The translations under genes and the position numbers were made by a program. Under the pieces are notes generated by a model. It saw only the letters and a list, made by a program, of their open reading frames with translations. It did not search any database and was not told the DNA's origin. Shown piece after piece: positions 1-4,622 of a stretch of 6,918 nt of DNA. The stretch's first letter is position 1; every line of letters starts with the position of its first letter. Source of the DNA: an uncultured Faecalibacterium sp. (GTDB lineage Bacteria; Bacillota; Clostridia; Oscillospirales; Ruminococcaceae); contig CAMFSB010000086.1 in assembly GCA_945982465.1 (NCBI GenBank), positions 1 to 6,918 on the forward strand. Reading direction: 5' to 3'.

Positions 1-117
1 CTTGCTACGCTGTTAACCCGCGCATTCCCACCCGCTGCAAGATACACGGGCGCTGTTTTCATCGCGCGAGCGATAGCGCGGCCCTTGCCGCGCTGTTAAC
101 CCGCGCATTCCCGCCCG
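1..117. repeat. Pair of 34-nt direct repeats, 83 nt apart
   Basis: Positions 1-34 and 84-117 match at 31 of 34 bases; the differences are at 6/89, 7/90 and 30/113. The shared core is CGCTGTTAACCCGCGCATTC (8-27 and 91-110). The DNA between the copies (35-83) has no counterpart to the right of copy 2, so only the left copy could continue an array beyond the window edge. No open reading frame of note covers this stretch. It lies downstream of yidD, where the yidC-jag-mnmE genes usually follow in related genomes, so it is probably an intergenic repeat. Function is unknown. Confidence 0.75.
61..94. other. Two adjacent GC-rich hairpins downstream of yidD
   Basis: Positions 75-82 (AGCGCGGC) and 87-94 (GCCGCGCT) form a perfect 8-bp stem with a 4-nt loop. 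Just left of it, 61-65 (ATCGC) and 70-74 (GCGAT) form a 5-bp stem. Neither is followed by a T-run on either strand, so these are not canonical intrinsic terminators. On the minus strand they lie about 33 nt past the yidD stop and could still protect or end that transcript. The right arm of the larger hairpin is part of direct-repeat copy 2. Confidence 0.5.
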
Positions 118-126
118 GTTTCCCCG

Positions 127-399
127 TCAGTGGTGCACCCGCCGCGCGGGGTTTTTCCATTTTCCTTTTTCGGGCACCGGGTCATAGCCCCATTTGCCCC
201 ACGGGTTGCACCGCAGGATGCGCCACGCCGCCAGCACCAGCCCTTTTATGCAGCCGTGCACCTCAATGGCCTGCATGGCGTATTCGCTGCACGTGGGCGT
301 AAACCGGCAGTGCGTGCCCAGCCCCGGGCTGATATACCGCTTGTACAGCCGGATCGGCGCTGTCAGCGCCGCGCGGCACAGCCGCGAAACCCCGTTCAC
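127..399 (-). CDS. yidD: Membrane protein insertion efficiency factor YidD
   Basis: A 90-residue protein of the YidD family (formerly DUF37/HlyA-like). Members sit at the inner face of the membrane and assist YidC/Sec-dependent insertion of membrane proteins. Family hallmarks are visible: an amphipathic N-terminal segment with YKRYISP (residues 19-25), the cysteine motif [11 protein letters not shown] (31-41), the [14 protein letters not shown] segment (52-67) and a DPVP end motif near residue 73. Length is normal for the family. The start is a GTG (397-399) that overlaps the rnpA stop codon by 4 nt (396-399), which suggests translational coupling; no upstream in-frame start is better placed. 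The order rpmH-rnpA-yidD is the usual one, and the partner yidC would be expected beyond the left edge. Identification is secure; the mechanism is taken from the family. Confidence 0.95.
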   Translation of the reverse strand: MNGVSRLCRAALTAPIRLYKRYISPGLGTHCRFTPTCSEYAMQAIEVHGCIKGLVLAAWRILRCNPWGKWGYDPVPEKGKWKNPARRVHH

Positions 400-860
400 A
401 CCGCGCCGCCCCCTGCGGGGCCGCTGTGCGGGGCGTTTGCCCGGGCCGGGTCGTTTATCGCCTGCAGCTCACCGGGGCCGCTGTGGGCCGCCGCAGCCGC
501 CTGTGCCGCGTTTTGCGCGGTGCGGGTCTTGTCGGGCAGGCCCGCCTGGGCCAGCAGCTTCGCCACCGCCTGGCTCACCTGCGTGCTTTTGACCCGGGCC
601 GTCTGGGCGCGGGCCACAAACACCAGGTCGTACCCGCCGATGTTCTGCTCCAGATGTTCGGCAATGGCCGCGCGCATCACCCGCCGCGCCCGGTTGCGCT
701 GCACGGCGTGCCCCACCTTTTTGGTGGCGGTCAGCCCCACGCGGGTATTCTTAGACCTGGTTTTCAGCACATACAACACCACCAGCGGGTGCACATAGCT
801 TTTGCCGCGGGCATAACAGCGCGTAAATTCGCTGTTGCGGCGGATCGGCCGGTAACGCAT
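396..860 (-). CDS. rnpA: Ribonuclease P protein component, C-terminally extended
   Basis: The 154-residue protein subunit of RNase P, which with the RNA subunit (rnpB) cleaves 5' leaders from pre-tRNA. The fold's core spans about residues 1-110. It shows the N-terminal segment containing [10 protein letters not shown] (12-21), the central strand [10 protein letters not shown] (41-50), the RNA-binding RNR helix [11 protein letters not shown] (55-65) and YDLVFVAR (77-84). The ATG at 858-860 is preferred because it gives the usual short N-terminus and has an AAAGGGGG-type ribosome site about 8-15 nt upstream; an ATG at 926 would add 22 unrelated residues. Most RnpA proteins are about 110-130 residues. 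Here about 45 extra residues, rich in Ala, Gly and Pro, follow the core and reach the yidD overlap. Probably co-transcribed with rpmH through the attenuator at 910-947. Confidence 0.95.
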   Translation of the reverse strand: MRYRPIRRNSEFTRCYARGKSYVHPLVVLYVLKTRSKNTRVGLTATKKVGHAVQRNRARRVMRAAIAEHLEQNIGGYDLVFVARAQTARVKSTQVSQAVAKLLAQAGLPDKTRTAQNAAQAAAAAHSGPGELQAINDPARANAPHSGPAGGGAV

Positions 861-909
861 CCCCCGCGCCCCCTTTCTTTTTGCCGGATCGGTCGTTTTG
901 CCACAATTG

Positions 910-947
910 AAAAATAAGGCCACCAATTTGCATCAGTGACCTTTTTT
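910..947 (-). terminator. Probable intrinsic terminator/attenuator between rpmH and rnpA
   Basis: Read on the minus strand, AAGGTCAC (943-936) pairs with GTGGCCTT (923-916) through seven Watson-Crick pairs and one G-U pair, with a 12-nt loop. It is followed by the T-rich stretch ATTTTTC (915-909) and preceded by an A-rich run (947-942) that can extend the stem. Partial termination here would let L34 be made in excess over the scarce RNase P protein, a known need of this gene pair. On the plus strand the G-U pair becomes a C-A mismatch, so the minus orientation is favoured. The large loop makes its strength uncertain. Confidence 0.45.
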
Positions 948-965
948 CTGCGCTTTTCAGTTCTG

Positions 966-980
966 CGGGCCAAAGGCCCG
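966..980 (-). other. Small GC hairpin just after rpmH
   Basis: CGGGCC (966-971) and GGCCCG (975-980) form a perfect 6-bp stem with a 3-nt loop, 8 nt beyond the rpmH stop on the minus strand. No T-run follows. It could act as a processing or stability element for the short rpmH message; this is inference. Confidence 0.35.
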
Positions 981-988
981 GCGGCCGA

Positions 989-1123
989 TCAAACGGTCAG
1001 GCTCTTGCGGCCCTTCGCACGGCGGGCGTTGATGACCTTGCGGCCGTTCTTCGTGCTCATGCGGGCCAGAAAGCCGTGAACGCGGCTGCGCTGACGCTTC
1101 TTGGGCTGGAATGTTCTCTTCAT
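989..1123 (-). CDS. rpmH: 50S ribosomal protein L34
   Basis: A 44-residue, very basic protein of the large ribosomal subunit. The translation begins [20 protein letters not shown], continues with [10 protein letters not shown] and ends [11 protein letters not shown]. This matches the full-length L34 pattern (MKRTFQP..., HGFRxRM, GRxV...RRxKGRxxL). The ATG at 1121-1123 has a strong GGAGG (1134-1138) about 10 nt upstream. The gene is the first of the leftward unit rpmH-rnpA-yidD and is driven by the promoter at 1213-1242. An alanine or leucine stands where many species have Arg in HGFRxRM (here HGFLARM), a common variant in Bacillota. No frameshift or truncation is seen. Confidence 0.98.
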   Translation of the reverse strand: MKRTFQPKKRQRSRVHGFLARMSTKNGRKVINARRAKGRKSLTV

Positions 1124-1138
1124 AGCTGTGTATCCTCC

Positions 1139-1161
1139 AAAAACAAGTCCCCGGATCGGGG
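1139..1161 (-). promoter_or_regulatory. Hairpin plus T-run in the rpmH leader
   Basis: On the minus strand, CCCCG (1161-1157) and CGGGG (1153-1149) form a 5-bp GC stem with a 3-nt loop. After the stem comes ACTTGTTTTT (1148-1139), immediately before the rpmH ribosome site. This is terminator-like and lies within the roughly 80-nt leader. It might attenuate rpmH or control access to the ribosome site. The stem is short, so this is a tentative call. Confidence 0.35.
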
Positions 1162-1212
1162 CTTACCCGTATTTTCCGCCCCGAAAAGAATGGGACAGGC
1201 TTGCAAGGTATC

Positions 1213-1242
1213 AGTATAAAGGATTTATTTGCGTTCTGTCAA
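1213..1242 (-). promoter_or_regulatory. SigA-type promoter for rpmH-rnpA-yidD
   Basis: On the minus strand there is a perfect -35 box TTGACA (1242-1237), an 18-nt spacer and a -10 box TATACT (1218-1213; 5 of 6 to consensus). Transcription should start near 1206, giving a leader of about 80 nt before the rpmH ATG. This is the strongest promoter match in the window, as expected for a ribosomal protein gene. Confidence 0.88.
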
Positions 1243-1281
1243 GCCTTTTTTTCATTTCATCCCGTTTTTGGCGGGGAAAAC

Positions 1282-1313
1282 TTTTCCACTTTTTCACAAA
1301 ACGCGGTGGAAAA
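1282..1313. other. Upstream DnaA-box cluster (oriC, left part)
   Basis: Three 9-mers close to the DnaA-box pattern TTWTNCACA occur within 32 nt: TTTTCCACT (1282-1290, plus), TTTTTCACA (1290-1298, plus, full match to the degenerate pattern) and TTTTCCACC (1313-1305, minus). A further weak match, TTTTCAACA, lies at 1467-1459 on the minus strand between the dnaA promoter and start codon. None is the classical TTATCCACA. The cluster sits 40-70 nt upstream of the rpmH -35 box and about 100 nt upstream of the dnaA promoter, so DnaA bound here could affect both promoters as well as initiation. Confidence 0.65.
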
Positions 1314-1372
1314 CAAAAATTCTGCCGTTCAAAGCCGCCCTTTTGGGCCATACTTCCCTCACCGGCTATTTG

Positions 1373-1400
1373 ATGTATTATAAATTACATTATTAAATAG
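1373..1400. other. AT-rich island upstream of dnaA
   Basis: A 28-nt stretch with only four G or C bases, in an otherwise GC-rich genome. It contains a weak inverted repeat, ATGTA (1373-1377) and TACAT (1386-1390). On the minus strand it also contains a perfect TATAAT (1382-1377), but no good -35 box lies upstream of it. It could help unwinding or be part of promoter architecture (a second weak rpmH promoter, or UP-element-like DNA for dnaA, whose -35 box starts 10 nt downstream). Confidence 0.4.
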
Positions 1401-1409
1401 TCACTACAC

Positions 1410-1438
1410 TGGACGCAATCGTCATTTTGTGCTATAAT
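1410..1438 (+). promoter_or_regulatory. dnaA promoter, extended -10 type
   Basis: A perfect TATAAT (1433-1438) is preceded by TGC, giving an extended -10 motif (TG at 1430-1431). At 17-nt spacing lies TGGACG (1410-1415; 4 of 6 to the -35 consensus). Transcription should start near 1445, about 47 nt before the dnaA ATG. A DnaA-box-like 9-mer at 1459-1467 falls in the leader, consistent with autoregulation (inference). Confidence 0.8.
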
Positions 1439-1491
1439 TTCACTGTCTCTTTATGCAATGTTGAAAACTTTTTCTTTGGAGTAGAGGTACT

Positions 1492-2814
1492 ATGGATTCT
1501 TTTAAGGACGTACTCGAGGCGGCGCAGCACTATTGCCGGGAAAATATGGCCGAGCCGACCTATAACCTGTACATCGACGGTCTGGAGCCTGTCAGCTTTG
1601 AGGACTCCAGCCACATCACGCTGTCGGTGCGCAACGACTTTATCTGCAAGATCATCACCGACCGCTACCTGACCATGCTGCGGGAAGCGTTCAAATCGGT
1701 GCTGGGCTTTGACGTGGACATCACGCTGGTGGTGCCCAGCACCACCCCCCACGAGGTAGAGCTGGCCCGCCAGTACGAAAACGACCCCACCAGCCCCCAG
1801 GGCAACTACGAGTTCACGTTCGAGAACTTCATCAAAGGCTCGTCCAACCAGTTTGCGTTTGCGGCGGCGCAGGCGGTGGCGGCCAATCCCTCGGGCGCGT
1901 ACAACCCGCTGTTTATCTACGGCGGCTCGGGCCTGGGCAAGACCCACCTGCTCACCGCCATTAAAACCGAGATCCAAAAGACCCACCCGGACTTTGTGAT
2001 CATGTATGTCACCTGCGAACAGTTCACCAACGAACTGATCGTAGCCATCCGCAACGGCAGCACCGAAGATTTTCGTCTGAAATACCGGGCGGCCGACCTG
2101 CTGCTGATTGACGACATCCAGTTCATCGCGGGCAAGGAGTCCACGCAGGAGGAATTTTTCCATACCTTCAATACCCTGCACGACGCCCACAAGCAGATCG
2201 TCATTGCCTCCGACCGGCCCGCCAAGGAGATCAAAAGCCTGGAAGAGCGCCTGCGCACCCGGTTCGAGTGGGGCCTGACCGCCGACGTGCAGCCGCCCGA
2301 TTTTGAGACCCGGGTAGCCATCGTCAAGCGCAAGGCCGAGCTTTTGCACCTGGACCTGCCCGAGGATGTGGCCGAGTTCATCGCCAACCACCTGAAAAAC
2401 AACATCCGCCAGCTGGAGGGCGCCGTGAAAAAGCTGAACGCCTATTACATGCTGGAGGGCATCCAGCCGGTGATCAGCGTGGCGCAGACCGCCATCAAGG
2501 ATATCCTCAACGAGACCCAGCCCGTGCCCATCACCATTGAAAAAATCATCGGCGAGGTGTCGCGCACCTTCAACGTCTCCCCGTCTGATATCCGGGGTAC
2601 CAAGCGCAACGCCAACGTGTCCAACGCCCGGCGGGTGGCCATCTATATCCTGCGCGAGGTGACCGGCATGAGCATGGAGGATATCGGGCGGGAATTTTCC
2701 GGCCGGGACCACTCCACCATCGTGTATTCCCTCAAAACCATGTCGAAAGACCTGGCCAACGACCAGCATCTGCGCGAAACCGTGGACGACATCATCAAAA
2801 ACGTAAAGGCGTAA
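1492..2814 (+). CDS. dnaA: Chromosomal replication initiator protein DnaA
   Basis: The 440-residue AAA+ initiator binds DnaA boxes, forms an ATP-dependent filament, melts oriC and recruits the helicase. Domain I covers about residues 1-80. Domain II is a very short linker (about 81-104). The AAA+ domain III starts near YEFTFENF (106-113), with Walker A GGSGLGKT (144-151), Walker B LLIDD (204-208) and Box VII RTRFEWGL (255-262; likely arginine finger R257). Domain IV is a helix-turn-helix with R372, aligned to E. coli R399, and the signature GRDHSTI (404-410). Length is close to B. subtilis DnaA. The ATG at 1492 is preceded by a GGAG/AGAGG purine stretch (1478-1487). DnaA-box clusters flank the gene on both sides, suggesting autoregulation. 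S408 replaces the Thr found in the E. coli signature (DHTT), a variant seen in other Bacillota. Confidence 0.99.
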   Translation: MDSFKDVLEAAQHYCRENMAEPTYNLYIDGLEPVSFEDSSHITLSVRNDFICKIITDRYLTMLREAFKSVLGFDVDITLVVPSTTPHEVELARQYENDPTSPQGNYEFTFENFIKGSSNQFAFAAAQAVAANPSGAYNPLFIYGGSGLGKTHLLTAIKTEIQKTHPDFVIMYVTCEQFTNELIVAIRNGSTEDFRLKYRAADLLLIDDIQFIAGKESTQEEFFHTFNTLHDAHKQIVIASDRPAKEIKSLEERLRTRFEWGLTADVQPPDFETRVAIVKRKAELLHLDLPEDVAEFIANHLKNNIRQLEGAVKKLNAYYMLEGIQPVISVAQTAIKDILNETQPVPITIEKIIGEVSRTFNVSPSDIRGTKRNANVSNARRVAIYILREVTGMSMEDIGREFSGRDHSTIVYSLKTMSKDLANDQHLRETVDDIIKNVKA

Positions 2815-2868
2815 CGCATAAAGATGGGCCGGTGCGGTGCAAAAAAACGGCAAAAAGCGGTTTCAACT

Positions 2869-3035
2869 TTTTCCACCAGGTTTTCAACATTCAACTTGAA
2901 TTTTCCACAGCCGCTGTGGAAAGAAAGGCGGCCGCCGCGTTTTAAACATCTTGTCCACAAATTAAGAACAATCGGTGAAAATCCAGTTCAGCCAGGCGGC
3001 AGGCCGTTTTTTGCCCTCTTTTCACAAATTCCACC
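2869..3035. other. Downstream DnaA-box cluster (oriC, dnaA-dnaN interval)
   Basis: Part of the 312-nt gap between dnaA and dnaN. DnaA-box-like 9-mers are: TTTTCCACC (2869-2877, +), TTTTCAACA (2881-2889, +), TTTTCCACA (2901-2909, +, full TTWTNCACA match), CTTTCCACA (2923-2915, -), TTGTCCACA (2951-2959, +, one mismatch to TTATCCACA), CTTTTCACA (3018-3026, +) and the weak AATTCCACC (3027-3035, +). The boxes at 2901 and 2915 face each other as a perfect 9-bp inverted repeat (2902-2910 and 2914-2922, 3-nt centre). Position, density and neighbours make this the likely main DnaA assembly site. I see no clear dnaA terminator and no convincing dnaN promoter here. Confidence 0.82.
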
Positions 3036-3110
3036 GCCCCTACTAAGACTACTGCAACAAGTAAGTTACTTAACGGAAAAATGCCGGTAACTTCAAAAAC
3101 TTACATCCGA
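3036..3110 (+). other. Candidate origin unwinding region with DnaA-trio-like repeats
   Basis: Directly after the last two boxes (3018-3035) comes a short GC-rich spacer (CGCCCC, ending about 3040). Next is the trinucleotide run CTA-CTA-AGA-CTA-CTG (3040-3054), then a comparatively AT-rich stretch to the dnaN ribosome site. This order (box, GC-rich spacer, trios, AT-rich DNA) is that of the basal unwinding system described for Bacillus subtilis oriC. The stretch also contains a 13-nt palindrome, AAGTAA-G-TTACTT (3059-3071). The region is only 50-90 nt from dnaN. The assignment rests on pattern similarity alone. Confidence 0.6.
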
Positions 3111-3126
3111 AAGGAGAGGTTCTCTG

Positions 3127-4233
3127 TTGAATATCGTCTGTGATAAATCCCTGCTGTGCGCCGCGCTGGACGGCGTTTCCAAGGCTGTTACCACCCGTTC
3201 GTCCATCCCGGTGCTGGAGGGCGTGCTGCTCAAGGCCGAAGGCTTCCAGCTCACGCTCACCGGCTACGATCTGGAAATGGGCATCACCACCACCATCGAA
3301 GCCAACGTGCGCGAGCCGGGCGAGATCGTGCTCAACGCCAAGCTGTTAAGCGATATGGCACGGCGCATGCCCGCGGGCGAAATTTCCATCGTGGTGGGCG
3401 ATACGGGCAATACCACAATTCAGGGCGGCGTTGCCCAATTCGAGATCCAGAGCATGCTGGCCAGCGATTACCCGGACCTGCCCAACACCGGGGCCGAGCG
3501 CACGCTGACCATCAAGACCGGCGTGCTGCGCGATATGATCGAGCGCACGCTGTACGCCGTGAGCCAGGACGATAAAAAGCCGGCCCATACCGGCGAATTG
3601 TTCGAGATCGAGCCGGACCGGCTGACCATCGTGGCGCTGGACGGCTACCGGCTGGCCATTGTGGACCGGCCTGTTACCGCCACCAAGGACATCCGCATCA
3701 TTGTGCCGGCCAAAACCATGACCGAGGTGAACCGGCTGCTTTCCAGCGATGACGACGCGGACGTGCACATCTGCGCAAACCGGCGGTTTGTGGTGTTCAT
3801 GACGGCAGGGTATACCATCATGAGCCGGCTGATCGAGGGCGAATTTTTGAATTACCGCAACGTGATCCCGGAGGGGTGGCGCACCCGCGTAACACTGGAC
3901 ACCCGCGATTTCATCGATACCATCGAGCGCGCGTCGCTGATCATCACCGAACGGCTGAAAAACCCGCTGCGGGTCAGTTTTACCGAGCGCCGCGTGACCG
4001 TGCGCTGCCAGACCAACCTTGGCAAGGTGGTGGACGAGTTCGACGCCCGGGCCGAGGGCGAGGATGTGGAGATCGGCTTCAACAACCGCTACCTGCTGGA
4101 CGCGCTGCGCAACGCCCGCGCCGAAAAGGTGGTGCTGGAAATCAGCGGCCCGCTGAGCCCGGTCAAGGTCCTGCCGGAAAACGGCTCTGACTTTACCTAT
4201 CTGGTGCTGCCGGTGCGGTTCAAGAATGATTGA
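3127..4233 (+). CDS. dnaN: DNA polymerase III beta subunit (sliding clamp)
   Basis: A 368-residue clamp protein that forms a ring around DNA and tethers the replicative polymerase and many repair enzymes. It has the family's length and three-domain layout (about residues 1-120, 121-245 and 246-368). Recognisable segments are TRSSIPVLEGVLL (23-35), the glycine-rich GYDLEMGI (47-54), ALDGYRLA in the second domain and the C-terminal YLVLPVR (358-364), which contributes to the partner-binding pocket. The start is a TTG codon (3127) with a strong AAGGAGAGG ribosome site (3111-3119). The N-terminal sequence MNIVCDKSLL fits family starts and the next ATG is far inside. It follows dnaA by 312 nt containing origin elements and is followed by a palindromic repeat. 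Confidence 0.98.
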   Translation: MNIVCDKSLLCAALDGVSKAVTTRSSIPVLEGVLLKAEGFQLTLTGYDLEMGITTTIEANVREPGEIVLNAKLLSDMARRMPAGEISIVVGDTGNTTIQGGVAQFEIQSMLASDYPDLPNTGAERTLTIKTGVLRDMIERTLYAVSQDDKKPAHTGELFEIEPDRLTIVALDGYRLAIVDRPVTATKDIRIIVPAKTMTEVNRLLSSDDDADVHICANRRFVVFMTAGYTIMSRLIEGEFLNYRNVIPEGWRTRVTLDTRDFIDTIERASLIITERLKNPLRVSFTERRVTVRCQTNLGKVVDEFDARAEGEDVEIGFNNRYLLDALRNARAEKVVLEISGPLSPVKVLPENGSDFTYLVLPVRFKND

Positions 4234-4238
4234 GTTTT

Positions 4239-4346
4239 CCTGCTTTTGAAAAAAGCGGGGCAAAAACTTTTTAATTCAGTCCCGGCAAAATGCAATTTTG
4301 CCGGCGTTAAAAGTTCTTTGCCAGGCTTTCTTTCAAGAAAGCCGCG
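4239..4346. repeat. Palindromic MITE-like intergenic element
   Basis: Two inverted, related arms flank a central hairpin. The left arm (4239-4274) and right arm (4307-4346) are imperfect reverse complements; 13 of 16 bases match over 4259-4274 against 4307-4322. Each arm also folds alone: CCTGCTTTT/AAAAGCGGG (4239-4247 with 4251-4259, one G-U) and GGCTTTCTT/AAGAAAGCC (4324-4332 with 4335-4343). The centre is a perfect 10-bp stem, CCGGCAAAAT (4282-4291) with ATTTTGCCGG (4295-4304). It fills most of the dnaN-yaaA gap (4234-4402). It may be a dispersed non-coding mobile repeat; the left hairpin followed by five Ts (4268-4272) may also end dnaN transcription. Confidence 0.65.
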
Positions 4347-4402
4347 TTTCCGCTGCGCCTTTAAAACAATCCAGTAAAACCTGCCTGAAAAGAGAAAACA
4401 TC

Positions 4403-4618
4403 ATGCAAACAATTCTGATCCATACCGATTTTATCAAGCTGGAACAGCTGCTGAAATTCGCCGGCCTGGTGGAGACCGGCGGCGAAGCCAAGGAGCTGAT
4501 CCAGGGCGGCGCCGTCACCCTGAACGGCCAGGTGTGCACCATGCGGGGCAAAAAATGCGTGCCCGGCGACGTGGTATCGCTGGACGGCCAGACCGTTACC
4601 ATCGGCGCGGGGCGCTGA
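4403..4618 (+). CDS. yaaA: S4 domain RNA-binding protein YaaA
   Basis: A 71-residue protein made almost entirely of one S4 RNA-binding domain. It has [19 protein letters not shown] (13-31), followed by [12 protein letters not shown] (34-45) and a basic turn [16 protein letters not shown] (47-62). The sequence, size and position between dnaN and recF match the YaaA family of Bacillota, thought to act in ribosome assembly; the RNA target is not evident from sequence. The ATG at 4403 begins the typical MxxIxIxTxxIKLxQ N-terminus. A reading frame open from 4298 would add 35 residues translated from the palindromic element and is unlikely. The ribosome site is weak (AAAAGAG, 4388-4394). Its stop is 4 nt from the recF start, suggesting coupling. 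Confidence 0.93.
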   Translation: MQTILIHTDFIKLEQLLKFAGLVETGGEAKELIQGGAVTLNGQVCTMRGKKCVPGDVVSLDGQTVTIGAGR

Positions 4619-4622
4619 CGGG

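Noticed and set aside
1..117. CRISPR array
   Set aside because: Only two imperfect copies with 49 nt between them, no third unit and no cas genes; more like an intergenic repeat.
130..798. Plus-strand open frame across yidD and rnpA
   Set aside because: Shadow of two clear minus-strand genes; low-complexity Arg/Ala/Pro composition and no start signal.
396..926. Longer RnpA starting at the ATG at 926
   Set aside because: Adds 22 residues absent from the family, would overlap the probable attenuator, and the ATG at 860 has a ribosome site.
1337..1348. GCCC-TTTT-GGGC hairpin as a terminator upstream of dnaA
   Set aside because: Only a 4-bp stem and no T-run after it on either strand; likely chance in GC-rich DNA.
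1432..2853. Long open frame on the minus strand across dnaA (473 codons)
   Set aside because: It is the antisense shadow of dnaA in GC-rich DNA; composition is His/Gly/Val-rich without a recognisable family, and dnaA motifs on the plus strand are unambiguous.
2890..3110. dnaN-specific SigA promoter
   Set aside because: Several TTG-like and TAA-like boxes exist, but none pairs at 16-18 nt with acceptable matches.
3346..4263. Minus-strand open frame across dnaN (305 codons)
   Set aside because: Antisense shadow of dnaN; no ribosome site or family resemblance.
4298..4402. N-terminal extension of YaaA from the ATG at 4298
   Set aside because: The added residues are translated from the palindromic repeat; the family begins at MQTILIHT (4403).
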